This document shows, piece by piece, positions 48,330 through 61,600 of a DNA stretch of 64,000 bases. Origin of the DNA: Hexactinellida sp. DTS-2022 (lineage: Eukaryota > Porifera > Hexactinellida); contig JAPNXP010000009.1 of the NCBI GenBank assembly GCA_028753945.1, forward strand, positions 1,922,001 to 1,986,000. Direction: 5' to 3'. The first letter of the stretch is position 1; each line of letters starts with the position of its first letter. The notes beneath the pieces were generated by a model. The model saw only the letters and a list, made by a program, of their open reading frames with translations. It was not told the origin of the DNA and searched no databases. The translations under genes and the position numbers were made by a program.

Positions 48330-48700
48330 AACAATGGTTTTACTGTGCCGACTATACTATAGTATAGTGGCCTTGGTATATTATTATTGGTCCGTAGATC
48401 CTCCACAGAAACAGAGTTTTATCAACTAAGAGCCCAAATTTTCAGGATAGCTGTCTCATGGATTACAGATGTGCACCTGGGGTCACGATTTTTTATTACA
48501 TTTTTTGGGAAACATTTTTACACCTGTTTATTGTTCAAACAGCAACAAGAAATAATGCCCTAAAGTGAATTAAATTCTACACCTTTTAACAGTGCACGAA
48601 TTTTCAAATTGGGCTTAGTTTGTGCCACAATTGAGTTGCAAATTTCTTTTGTTTACTAACACTTCAGTTCAATTGAAAGTGTTAACTTCAGATGATGATT
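48330..48700 (+). repeat. solitary head segment of the satellite family between the integrase halves
   Basis: It contains the 34-bp palindrome ACTGTGCCGACTATAC (48342-48375) and the type II head (TCCGTAGATCCTCCACAGAAA, GTGCACCTGGGGTCACG) also found at about 58735, 59996, 61220, 62420 and 63620. It ends near the phrase AATTGAAAGTGTTAA. It separates the two integrase fragments. Confidence 0.7.
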
Positions 48701-48803
48701 ACAGTTATGCTTTGTGTACTAGGTACCAATTTGTCAATTTGGGAATAGAAAAGCAAAGAAACGGCTAGCTTATAAATATATTTGAATTGAGTAGCATTTG
48801 GAG

Positions 48804-49205
48804 ATGTCCCGAAGTGAATTTGTAGAAAAATTAAACTCCTTAACCCGAGTTTATTCGCGTGAAATCTACACTCCAGCCGATATTGCAACAAAGATTGCTA
48901 TATTACAATCTGGAAAACCGTGTCTACTACAGAAAGAAGTGACAAGGTGGAAACGTGTGCATGAACGATTTAAGTTGCTATCTTATCAAGGTACTAACAT
49001 ACTGTATCTCCGAGAGCGAAAAAATCATCCTGCAAAGCGAGTTCTCTCAACTGAAGAGCTTTTTGACACTATGAGAGGCTGCACAAAGTTGAAGGAGATC
49101 ATACAGGCAGAACTAGGTTATACAAGCGTGCTTCACAGGAATTCTACGGTGTTACTGAGAGAGTGTGTGGCATTTTCGTTAAAACTTGTATTGTATGTCA
49201 CATAA
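48804..49205 (+). pseudogene. N-terminal fragment of the same integrase family, opposite strand
   Basis: An uninterrupted frame of about 133 codons starts MSRSEFVEKLNSLTRVYSRE and continues with RWKRVHERFKLLSYQGTN and STEELFDTM. The pattern (short N-terminal start, one R-hydrophobic-L block, then the segment before the H2C2 zinc finger) matches the beginning of KRBA2/SCAND3-like integrase proteins. The expected GHGG..M block is replaced by unrelated sequence and the frame ends near a satellite-family hairpin. Its orientation is opposite to the C-terminal fragment at 47040-48303. Confidence 0.6.
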
Positions 49206-49214
49206 AGAAGTCAA

Positions 49215-49700
49215 GGAAGTCGTTAATAAAATCCAAAATTGCAGCTGTGCCGACGCATTTCCCTTTGGTGGCACTATCTTTTGGTGGCTACTGTTTGGGT
49301 AATTGATAGTGCTCCAAGGAAATGCTGTCGGCACAGCTGCAATTTGGGATTTTTCGCCATGTCATCATCACTATGGAGGTGTTAAACTATTTCAGATAGA
49401 TGTTTCAGAGAGTTTTAGAGGTGTCCCGTGGCATAAGGATCAATTGATAAATTGGAAGTTTGTTTCTATCTTGTATAATCTCTGAGATTAATGAAATTTA
49501 GCTAATTAGTATAAATATTTATTTTATTTAAAAATAATTTAACACCATTATTATGTACAACAAAATAGATGAAGTTCAATTATTTGTAATAATTATTAAT
49601 CTAAATTGAATTTCACTATTATATTTGAATTCAGCGCACTCGTTAACCCCAATAATCTAATCGATTTCACAAGTGGAATCAATATAGAATTAGATTTAAC
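49215..49700 (-). repeat. inverted unit of the hairpin satellite family
   Basis: The hairpin at 49231-49351 (ATCCAAAATTGCAGCTGTGC and complement) and the following phrases (GCATAAGGATCAATTGATAA, CTCTGAGATTAATGAAATTT, AACCCCAATAATCTA) are the reverse complement of the tail and hairpin order in the array at 51.9-64 kb. Confidence 0.8.
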
Positions 49701-50551
49701 TTCAATAGATTTTGCAGAAGTCTTCTAAGTTCTACCTTTGATGACTGTTTAGAATACAAACAAAAAAACCCTCACAGACGGGATGGGAGTGTGCTCCTTC
49801 TGATTACACTTCCCCAATGTTTAATTTAACTAGAATTTCAATATTCAAATTACATTTCATCTTAATGTAATACAATTTAATTAATGTTTGAATTGTGAAG
49901 ACTTCAAATGTTTAATTAAATTAATTAAAGATTAATTATTACAAATAGAAATTAGGAATACGTGCTAGTATTTACGTTACTATCTTGAATAATAAATTGA
50001 CATCATCATCATCAACTTGTAAAATATTCCAACTTCCAAGTGTTTCAATTGCACTTGTATGAAACACATATTCACTTACAAACCAATCAATAACAGTCAT
50101 TATCCTAATGTAATATGTTCTATTGTATTGAGTATACTATAGAGTAATTACAATATGGAGAAGATGGCTGATTTATGTAAATAATCGTTAATAAAACGTA
50201 GAATTGATTAGCGACCTAATAATTTTAAATGATATATAGAAAGAACATCCTTAGGTGAATACAACCTCTATATTTTCAATAACTAATTCGAATTATTAAA
50301 GAGTCACTGGACCAGAATACAAATTTCGATATAACTGACGAACAAAAGCGAAATTGAGAAATCAGGCTTCGAGGTGATCATCTCCAGGAAATTCTATATC
50401 TCCTGTCAAAATTTTAAATCTCTATCACCAATGGTTTAGTCAGGCCATCGCGTACGGCCGGCCGGCCGGCCGGAAGTCCGACAGAGGTAAATTCAATAGT
50501 GTGCACTTATAGTATAAAACTATAGTAGGACCCTACTATAACGTTTTTTAC
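49700..50551. other. AT-rich DNA with a GGCC run
   Basis: No gene. GGCCGGCCGGCCGGCCGG at about 50456-50473 is a self-complementary run. Parts of 49700-50000 resemble decayed tail segments of the satellite family. Confidence 0.4.
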
Positions 50552-51585
50552 GGGTCTGACTGAATGGTGGAAAATGGTGGAAAATGGTGGAAAACATCCG
50601 AGAGTGGTGGAAAATGGTGGAAAATGGTGGAAAACTACTTGACTGAATGGTGGAAAATGGTGGAAAATGGTGGAAAATGGTGGAATTTCTGAATTTTCGT
50701 CGAAATGACTGAATGGTGGAAAGTGGTGGAATTTCTAAAAATCGACTGAAAGGTGGAAAATGGTGGAAAATGGTGGAAAACGACTGAATGGTGGAAAATG
50801 GTGGAAAACGACTGAATGGTGGAAAATGGTGGAAAACGACTGAATGGTGGAAAATGGTGGAAAACGGTGGAAAACGCCTGAATGGTGGAAAATGGTGGAA
50901 AAACGGGGGCTGACTGAATAGTGGAATCGAGTGGAATTTGATTAAATTGTTAAACACTACGTATATGCTATAAGCTACGTGTGTATCATATTACGTTAAT
51001 TTTCGCCCATGTAAAATTGTTTGCAATGATTGAACTAGTGTTGTGCATGAAGTGACACAATAGGATTTATTAGTTAGGCTTTGTTACCATGTTATTTAGA
51101 CACATCTTATTACATTATTTATCAACAATTCCTTATCAAATCCAGTTGGTATTCATTGGGCAGTTCAATAGAAATGATTAGTAAGAATACTAATATAGTA
51201 TCATATTGTCCCACTTCATGCACAACACTAGTTCAATCATTGCAAACAATTTTACATGGGCGAAAATTAACGTAATATGATACACACGTAGCTTATAGCA
51301 TATACGTAGTGTTTAACAATTTAATCAAATTCCACTCGATTCCACTATTCAGTCAGCCCCCGTTTTTCCACCATTTTCCACCATTCAGGCGTTTTCCACC
51401 GTTTTCCACCATTTTCCACCATTCAGTCGTTTTCCACCATTTCCCACCATTTTCCACCATTTTCCACCATTTTCCACCTTTCAGTCGATTTTTAGAAATT
51501 CCACCACTTTCCACCATTCAGTCATTTCGACGAAAATTCAGAAATTCCACCATTTTCCACCATTTTCCACCATTCAGTCAGACCC
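50552..51585. mobile_element. second foldback nest (GTGGAAAATG arms)
   Basis: The outer ends GGGTCTGACTGAATGG (50552) and the complement (51585) are those of the element at 27381-29645. Flanks GTTTTTTAC and GTTTTTTTA are a poor target duplication. Arms consist of tandem GTGGAAAATG units with GACTGAATG spacers. At the centre, 50906-51360 (GGGGCTGACTGAATAG ends) is a 455-bp relative of 28445-29296. Apparent open frames in the arms are only translated repeats. Confidence 0.8.
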
Positions 51586-51590
51586 GTTTT

Positions 51591-51862
51591 TTTAGTATAG
51601 TGGCCCAGTTCTAATCTTAGTGCTTTGGTTAGCTATTATTATTACTGTGCCGACTATACTATAGTATAGTGGCCCAGTTCTAATCTTACTGCCTTGGTTA
51701 GTTATTACTGTGCCGACTATACTATAGTATAGTGGCCCAGTATTAGAATCACTGCCTTTATTACTGTGCCGACTATACTATAGTATAGTGGCCCAGTATT
51801 GGAATCACTGCCTTTATTTATATTATTACTGTGCCGACTATACTATAGTATAGTGGCCCAGT
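51591..51862 (+). repeat. four tandem copies of a 35-bp palindrome plus one truncated copy
   Basis: The unit ACTGTGCCGACTATACTA/TAGTATAGTGGCCCAGT starts at 51644, 51707, 51763 and 51828; a half copy at 51591-51608 directly abuts the foldback element. Its core ACTATACTATAGTATAGT is an exact 18-bp palindrome. Spacers read CTAATCTTACTGCCTT or TTGGAATCACTGCC. Confidence 0.85.
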
Positions 51863-53329
51863 TCTAATCTCACTGCCTTTATTTTTTTTATTTTTTTTTT
51901 TTTCTCCGTAGACGGTGCCCTGGCCAGAGCTTTATAGTTGATGGGCTGAAACTTGGCATGTAGGTGCGATGGGACCGTCTAATTTGCACCTGGGGTTACG
52001 ATTTTTTATTAACAAATTTTGGACACATCTTTAACACCTTTCAAAATTTGTCTGGTCCATAACTCAAAATATGTTTTACTAAACCCCAAAATTTTATTTC
52101 ACATTTGGATTCACCATAAAATTCTGCGTCTGATGGGAGAAGAAAACTTTCAATAAAGGGTTTAATTTCTGCCATAAATGGGCGTTGAAATTTCTTTGTT
52201 TACTCACACTTCAATTTCAGTAAAACTGTGAAATCTAATTCCATTGTTTCAACTTGTAATAATTATATTGATTTAACTTGTTAAATCCTACTCTAGTGAT
52301 TCAACTTGCGATAATTATATTGATTTAACTTATAAATTCCAGCTGGCTTCTATTTAATTCTAGTATTACTATACAATGGATTAAATAAAATCTAATTATA
52401 TAAGGAATTTATTGACTTAATTCAACTTAACCGTGGATAACATTGCTAAAATACATAACTAATACTATAATTTATTAACAATACATAATGAATGAATGGC
52501 TTTAAAGTTTAAACTCAAGATGGTTTATGATAGAACCGTAAGATTTTACATTCCACAACAACGACAGATTAAGTGAATATATTTATTTCGGCGAGAATAT
52601 TCTTGCACAATTAATGTACTGACGTAATTAATTCTAATTAATTCGCTCTGTGTTTAACGTATAGAGACGGTTCTAAATAGATTATTGGGGTTATCGAGTT
52701 CGCTGAATTCAAATACGATAATGAAAATCTATTTAAATTAATAATTATTGCAAATAATTGAACTTAATTTATTTTGATGTATATAATTTTGGTGTTAAAT
52801 TATTAATAGATTAATTAAATTTTTATACTAATTAGCTAAATTTCATTAATCTCAGAGATGATACAAGATAGAATCAAACTTTCAATTTATCAATTGGTCC
52901 TTATGCCAGGTACCACCTATACAAGTGGGTCTTGACACCTTGAGGTGATGATGACATCGTTAAAAAAATGTATTTTTACAATTTTTTTAATTCGACATTT
53001 AAAATGGGTTAGTTGGTGTTGGGTGATGACCCAACACTCACAAAAAAAATGCTGAGTCATCAGCTATTATAATCTACTCAAACTTGAATATCTCTAAAAT
53101 TAAGTGATCTAAATGGAAACTTCCACCACTCTAAGGGTCGATGCCTTCTGTAACACCTTTTTGAAATAATTTAACACCATCATAGTGATCATGTCATGGC
53201 GAAAAAAAAAATCCAAAATTGCAGCTGTGCCGGCAGCATGTTTCATTGGAGGCACTATCAATAAGCCACCACCAAAATATAGTGCCACCAAATGAACATG
53301 CGTCGGCAGAGCTGCAATTTTGGATTTTT

Positions 53330-53439
53330 ACTGTGCCGACTATACTATAGTATAGTGGCCCAGTATTGGAATCACTGCCTTTATTATTTTTATTATTATT
53401 TTTTACTGTGCCGACTATACTATAGTATAGTGGCCCAGT
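53330..53439 (+). repeat. two copies of the 35-bp palindrome next to a hairpin
   Basis: Copies start at 53330 and 53405, immediately after the hairpin at 53211-53326, separated by TTGGAATCACTGCC and an AT-rich spacer. Confidence 0.85.
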
Positions 53440-55157
53440 ATTGGAATCACTGCCTTTATTTTTATTTTTATTATTATTTTTTCTCCGTAGACGGTGCCCT
53501 GGCCAGAGCTTTATAGTTGATGGGCTGAAACTTGGCATGTAGTTGCGGAGGGACCGTCTAATTTGCACCTGGGGTCACGATTTTTGATTAAGAAATTTTT
53601 GACACATCTTTAACACCTTTCAAATTTTGTCTGGTCCATAACTCAAAAATTGTTTTACTAAACCCCCAAATTTTATTTCATATTTGGATTCACCATAAAA
53701 TTTTGCGTCTGATGGGAGAAGAAAACTTTTAATAAAGAGTTTTATTTCTGCCATAAATGGGGGTTGAAATTTCTTTGTTTACTCACACTTCAATTTCAGT
53801 AAAACTGTGAAATCTAATTCCATTGTTTCAACTTGTAATATTTATATTGATTTAAGTTGTTAAATCTTACACTATTGTTTCAACTTGCTACAATTATATT
53901 GATTTAACTTGTGAATTCCAGCTGGCTTCTATTTAATTCTAGTATTACTATACAATGGATTAAATAAATTATAATAATATAAGGAATTTGTTGACTCAAC
54001 TCAACCAACCGTGGATAACATTGCTAAAATAAATTCCTGATAATATATTTTATTATCAATACATAATGAATGAATGGCATTAAACTCTTGATGGTTTATG
54101 ATAGAAACTAACTTCAAATTTATCTACCGTTCCTTGTAACTCCGACCAATTAACAAATGGTTCTTCACACCTTGGGCGTTGATGACTGGGCGAAAAAAAA
54201 TCCAAAATTGCACCCTGTGCTGACAGCATGCTCCTTTGGAGGCACTATCAATAACCAACCAATAAAATATAGTGCCACCAAAGGAGCATGCGTCGGCACA
54301 GGGTGCAATTTTGGATTTTTTTTTTCTCCGTAGACGGTGCCCTGGCCAGAGCTTTATAGTTGATGGGCTTAAACTTGGCATGTAGGTGCGATGGTACCGT
54401 CTAATTTGCACCTGGGGTTACGATTTTTGATTAAGAAATTTTTGACACATCTTTAACACCTTTCAAAATTTGTCTGGTCCATAACACAAAATATGTTTTA
54501 CTAAACCCCCAAATTTTATTTCACATTTGGATTCACCATAAAATTCTGCGTCTGATGGGAGAAGAAAACTTTCAATAAAGAGTTTTATTTCTGCCATAAA
54601 TGGGGGTTGAAATTTCTTTGTTTACTCACACTTCAGTTTCAGTATAACTGTTAAATCTAATTCCATTGTTTCAACTTGTAATAATTATATTGATTTAACT
54701 TGTTAAATCTTACTCTATTGATTCAACTTGCGATAATTAAATTGATTTAACTTATAAATTGCAGCTGGCTTCTATGTAATTTACCATACAATGGATTAAA
54801 TAAAATAATATAATATAAGGAATTTGTTGACTTAATTCAACTCAACCGTGGATAACAATGCTAATATAAATAACTAATAATATAATTTATTATCAATACA
54901 TAATGAATGAATGGCATCAAACTCAAGATGGTTTAAGATAGAAACAAACTTCAAATTTATCTACCGTTCCTTGTGACTCGGACCAATTAACAAATGCTTC
55001 TTCACACCTTGGGCGTTGATGACTTGGCGAAAAAAAATCCAAAATTGCAGCCTGCGCCGACAGCATGTTCCTTTGGAGGCACTATCAATAAACAACCAAC
55101 AAAATATAGTGCCACCAAAGGAACATGCGTCGGCACAGGGTGCAATTTTGGATTTTT

Positions 55158-55247
55158 ACTGTGCCGACTATACTATAGTATAGTGGCCCAGTATTGGAAT
55201 CACTGCCTTTATTACTGTGCCGACTATACTATAGTATAGTGGCCCAG
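55158..55247 (+). repeat. two copies of the 35-bp palindrome next to a hairpin
   Basis: Copies start at 55158 and 55214, directly following the hairpin ending at 55153. A long T run leads into the next head. Confidence 0.85.
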
Positions 55248-58200
55248 TATTGGAATCACTGCCTTTATTATTTTTTTTTTTTTTTTTTTTTCTCCGTAGA
55301 CGGTGCCCTGGCCTGAGCTTTATAGTTGATGGGCTGAAACTTGGCATGTAGATGCGATGGGACCGTCTAATTTGCACCTGGGGTTACGATTTTTGATTAA
55401 CAAATTTTTGACACATCTTTAACACCTTTCAAAATTTGTCTGGTCCATAACTCAAAATATGTTTTACTAAACCCCCAAATTTTATTTCACATTTGGATTC
55501 ACCATAAAATTCTGCGTCTGATGGGAGAAGAGAACTTTTAATAAAGATTTTTATTTCTGCCACAAATGTGGTTTGAAATTTCTTTGTTTACTCACACTTC
55601 AATTTCAGTAAAACTGTGAAATCTAATTCCATTTTTCAACTTGTAATAATTATATTGATTTAACTTGTTAAATCTTTCACTATTGTTTCAACTTGCGATA
55701 ATTAAATTGATTCAACTAATAAATTCCAGCTGGCTTCTATTTAATTCTAGTATTACTATACAATGGATTAAATAAATTATAATAATATAAGGAATTTGTT
55801 GACTCAACTCAACCAACCGTGGATAACATTGCTAAAATAAATTCCTGATAATATATTTTATTATCAATACATAATGAATGAATGGCATTAAACTCTTGAT
55901 GGTTTATGATAGAAACTAACTTCAAATTTATCTACCGTTCCTTGTAACTCCGACCAATTAACAAATGGTTCTTCACACCTTCGGCGTTGATGACTGGGCG
56001 AAAAAAAATCCAAAATTGCACCCTGTGCTGACAGCATGCTCCTTTGGAGGCACTATCAATAACCAACCAATAAAATATAGTGCCACCAAAGGAACATGCG
56101 TCGGCACAGGGTGCAATTTTGGATTTTATTATTATTTTTATTATTATTATTTTTTCTCCGTAGACGGTGCCCTGGCCAGAGCTTTATAGTTGATGGGCTG
56201 AAACTTGGCATGTAGTTGCGGAGGGGCTGTCTAATTTGCACCTGGGGTCACGATTTTTGATTAAGAAATTTTTGACACATCTTTAACACCTTTCAAATTT
56301 TGTCTGGTCCATAACTCAAAGATTGTTTTACTAAACCCCCAAATTTTATTTCACATTTGGATTCACCATAAAATTCCGCGTCTGATGGGAGAAGAAAACT
56401 TTCAATAAAGAGTTTTATTTCTGCCATAAATGGGGGTTGAAATTTCTTTATTTACTCACACTTCAGTTTCAGTATAACTGTTAAATCTAATTCCATTGTT
56501 TCAACTTGTAATAATTATATTGATTTAACTTGTTAAATCTTACTCTATTGATTCACCTTGCGATAATTAAATTGATTTAACTTATAAATTGCAGCTGGCT
56601 TCTATTTAATTGTAGTATTACTATACAATGAATTAAAACAATTTAAATTAAATAAGGAATTTGTTGACTTAATTCAACTCAACCGTGGATAACAATGCTA
56701 AGATAAATAACTAATAATATAATTTATTATCAATACATAATGAATGAATGGCATCAAACTCAAGATGGTTTAAGGTAGAAACAAACTTCAAATTTATCTA
56801 CCGTTCCTTGTGACTCGGACCAATTAACAAATGCTTCTTCACACCTTGGGCGTTGATGACTTGGCGAAAAAAAATCCAAAATTGCAGCCTGCGCCGACAG
56901 CATGTTCCTTTGGAGGCACTATCAATAAACCACCAACAAAATATAGTGCCACCAAAGGAACATGCGTCGGCACAGGGTGCAATTTTGGATTTTTTTTATA
57001 TTATTATTATTATTATTTTTATTTTTTCTCCGTAGACGGTGCCCTGGCCTGAGCTTTATAGTTGATGGGCTGAAACTTGGCATGTAGGTGCGTATGGACC
57101 GTCTGATTTGCACCTGGGGTTACGATTTTTGATTAACGAATTTTTGACACATCTTTAACACCTTTCAAAATTTGTCTGGTCCATAACTCAAAATATGTTT
57201 ACTAAACCCCCAAATTTTATTTCACATTTGGATTCACCATAAAATTCTGCGTCTGATGGGAGAGGAATATTTTCAAAAATAAGTTTAATTTCTGCCATAA
57301 ATGGGGTTTGAAATTTCTTTGTTTACTCGCACTTCAATTTCAGTAAAAGTGTTAAATCTAATTCTATTGTTTCAACTTGTAATAATTATATTGATTTAAC
57401 TTGTTAAATCTTACTCTATTGTTTCAACTTGAGATAAATATATTGATTCAACTTATAAATTCCAGCTGGCTTCTATTTAATTGTAGTATTACTATACAAT
57501 GGATTAAATAAAATATAATGATATAAGGAATTTGTTGACTAAACTCAAATCACCGTGGATAACATTGCTAAAATAAATAACTAATAATTTAATTTATTAT
57601 CAATAAGTAATGAATGAATGGCATTAAACTAAAGATGGTTTATGATAGAACCGTTAAGATTTTACATACCACAACAACGACAGTGTATGTGATTATATTT
57701 ACTTCTGCGTTAATATTATTGCACTGTTAATATACTGACGTAATTAATTATAATTAATTCAGTCAGTATATGACATATAGAGATGCTTCCAATTTGTTTA
57801 TTAGGGGTTATCGAGTGTGCGGAATTGAAATTTGATGGACAAATTAATTTATTTATTATTTATGACAAAATAATTAAACTTAATAAATATAAGTTGACAT
57901 TGAAATTGGTGTTAAATTATAAATAATATTAATAATTATATATACTAATTAATTAAATATCATAAATCTCAGAGATCATAGAAGATAGAAACAAACTTTC
58001 AATTTATCAATTGGTCCTTATGGCACGTGCCACCTATACAAGTGGGTCTTGACACCTTGAGGTGATTATGACATCGTTAAAAAAATGTGTTTTTACAATT
58101 TTGTTAATTCAATATTAAAAATGGGTTAGTTCATGTTGGGTGATGACCCAACACTCACATAAAAAATGCTGAGTCATCAGTTGTTATATTCTACTCAAAC

Positions 58201-58456
58201 TTGAATATCGCTAAAAGGAAGTGAACTAAAACGAAACTTCCACCACTCTAAGGGTCGATGCCTTCTGTAACACCTTTTTGAAATGATTTAACACCTTTAT
58301 AGTGATGATGACTTGGCGAAAAAAAAATCCAAAATTGCATCCTGTGCCGACAGCATGTTCCATTGGAGGCACTATCAATAAACCACCAACAAAATATAGT
58401 GCCACCCAAGGAACATGCGTCGGCACAGGATGCAATTTTGGATTTTTATTATTATT

Positions 58457-58687
58457 ACTGTGCCGACTATACTATAGTATAGTGGCCCAGTATTGGAATC
58501 ACTGCCTTTATTATTACTGTGCCGACTATACTATAGTATAGTGGCCCAGTATTGGTCTTAGTGCTTTGGTTATTATTACTGTGCCGACTATACTATAGTA
58601 TAGTGGCCCAGTATTGGTCTTAGTGCTTTGGTTAGTTATTATTATTATTATTACTGTGCCGACTATACTATAGTATAGTGGCCCAGT
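58457..58687 (+). repeat. four copies of the 35-bp palindrome next to a hairpin
   Basis: Copies start at 58457 and at roughly 58517, 58579 and 58653, after the hairpin at 58327-58443, with TTATTATTA spacers. The first spacer is of the TTGGAATCACTGCC type, the later ones TTGGTCTTAGTGCTTTGG, so two spacer versions coexist. Confidence 0.85.
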
Positions 58688-61600
58688 ATTGGTCTTAGTA
58701 ATTTGGTTAGTTATTATTATTATTATTATTTTTTATCCGTAGCCACTCCACAAAACAGAGTTATATTAATTAAGAGCCCAAATTTTTAGGATGGGTGTCT
58801 CATGGGTTACAGATGTGCACCTGGGGTTACGATTATTGATTAACAAATTTTTTACATATTTTTAACACCCTTAAAAATTTGTCTGAACCATAACTCAAAA
58901 AATGTTATACTAAACTCCCTATTTTTATTTTACGATTGGATTCATCTTCAGATTCTGTGTTTGATGGGAGAAGAAATTTTTAATAAACGGTTTAATTCAT
59001 GCCATAAAAAGGAGTTGAAATTTCTTTGTTTATTCACACTTCAGTTTAAGTAAAAGTGTTAAATCTAATTCTATTGTTTCAACTTGTAATAATTATATTG
59101 ATTCAACTTGTTAAATCTTACACTATTGTTTCAACTTGTGATAATTATATTGATTCAACTTGTGAGATCGAGTAGGCTTCTATTTTCCAATTGAAAACTA
59201 AGATTCTACATTCCATAACAAAGACAGATTATTTGATTATATTTATTTCTGCTTACAATATTCTTGAACAATGGATACATGACATATTTAATTCTAATTA
59301 ATTCGCTCTGTGTTTAACGTATAGAGATGGTTCCAAATAGATTCCTGGGGTTATCGAGTGCGCTGAATTCAAATATGAAAGTGAAATTCAATTTAGACTA
59401 ATAATTATTGCAAACAATTGAACTTAATTTATTTTGATGTACATAATATTGGTGTTAAATTATAAATAGATTAATTAAATATTTATACTAATTATCTAAA
59501 TTTCATTAATCTCAGAAATGATATAAGATAGAAACAAACTTTAAATTTATCAATTGATCCTTATGCCACGTACAACCTCTACAAATGGGTCTTGACACCT
59601 TGAGGTGATGATGACATCGTAAAAAAATGTGTTTTTACAATTTTGTGAATTAAATAATTCGCATGGGTTGGTTGGAGTCGGGTGAATACCCAACACGCAC
59701 CTAAAAAATGCTGACTCAGCACATATTATATTCTACTGAAACTTGAATATCTCTCAAATGAAGTGAGCTAAATGGAAACTTCCAATACTCTAAGGGTCTT
59801 AGCCTTATGAAACACCTTTCTGAAATAATTTAACACCTTTATAGTGATGATGACTTGGCGAAAAAAAATCCAAAATTGCAGCTTGTGACGACAGCATGTT
59901 CCTTTGGAGGCACTATCAATAAACCACCACCAAAATATAGTGCCACCTAAGGAACATGCGTCGGCACAGGCTGCAATTTTGGATTTATTATTTTTTATCC
60001 GTAGCCACTCCACAGAACAGAGGTTTATCAACTAAGAGCCCAAATTTTTAGCACAAGTGTCTCATGGGTTACAGATGTGCACCTGGGGTTACGATTTTTG
60101 ATTAACAAATTTTGGACACATCTTTAACACCTTTCAAAATTTGTCTGGTCCATAACTCAAAAGATATTTTACTAAACCCCCAAATTTTATTTCACATTTG
60201 GATTCACCATAAAATTCTACGTCTGATGGGAGAAGAAAACTTTTAATAAAGAGTTTTATTTCTGCCATTAATGGGGGTTGAAATTTCTTTGTTTACTCAC
60301 ACTTCAATTTCAGTAAAACTGTGAAATCTAATTCCATTGTTTCAACTTGTAATAATTATATTGATTCAACTTGTGAGATCGAGTAGGCTTCTATTTTCTA
60401 ATTGAAACCTAAGATTTTACATTCCACAACAACGACAGATTAAGTGATTATATTTATTTCTGCGAGAATATTCTTGCACTGTTAATAGACTGACGTAATT
60501 AATTATAATTAATTCAGTCAGTATATGACTTATATAGATGCTTCCAATTTGTGTATTAGGGGTTATCGAGTGTGCGGAATTGAAATTTGATAACCAAATT
60601 AACTAATTAATTATTTATGACAAAATAATTTAACTTAATAATTGTAAGTTGACATTGAAATGGGTGTTATATTAAAAATAATATTAATAATTATTTATAC
60701 TAATTAATTAAATATCATAAATCTCAGAATTCAAATAGGATAGAAACAAACTTCCAATTTATCAATTGATCCTTATGCCACGTAAAACCTCTACAAATGG
60801 GTATTGACACCTTGAGGTGATGATGACATCGTAAAAAATGTGATTTTACAATTTTGTTAATTCGATATTTAAAATGGGTTAGTTGAAGTTGGGTGATGAC
60901 CCAACACTCTCATAAAAAATGCTGAGTCATCAGCTATTATATTCTACTCAAACTTGAATATCTCTAAAATGAAGTGAACTAAATGGAAACTCCCGCCACT
61001 CTAAGGGTCGATGTCTTCTGTAACACCTTTTGAAATATTTTAACACCTTCATAGTGATGATGACATGGCGGAAAAAAAATCCAAAATTGCAGCTGTGCTG
61101 ACAGCATGTCCCATTGGAGGCACTATCAATAAACCACCACCAAAATATAGTGCCACCAAAGGAATATGCGTCGGCACAGCTGCAATTTTGGATTTTATAT
61201 TATTATTATTATTATTAGTCCGTAGCCTCTCTACTGACCAGAGTTTTATTAACTAAGAACCCAAAATTTCAGGATATGTGTCTCATGGGTTACAGATGTG
61301 CACCTGGGGTTAGGATTTTTTTATCACACTTTTTTGGACACATTTTTGCACCTGTTTAATATTGAAACAGGAACAATAAATGGTACCCGACAATTAAATT
61401 TATATGCATTCGATAGAGAATTAAATTCTACACCTTTTCACAGTGCACGAATTTTCAAATTGTACATAGTTTGTGCCACAATTGAGTTGCAAGTTTCCTT
61501 TGTTTACTAACACTTCAGTTCAATTGAAAGTGTTAAATCTAATTCTATTGTTTCAACTCGTTATTATTATATTGATTCAACTTGTGAGATCGAGTAGGCT

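Noticed and set aside
50520..51614. Open frames of 100-145 codons rich in Phe, Pro and His on both strands
   Set aside because: They are read-through of tandem GTGGAAAATG repeats in the foldback arms; the repeat phase, not a protein, keeps the frame open.
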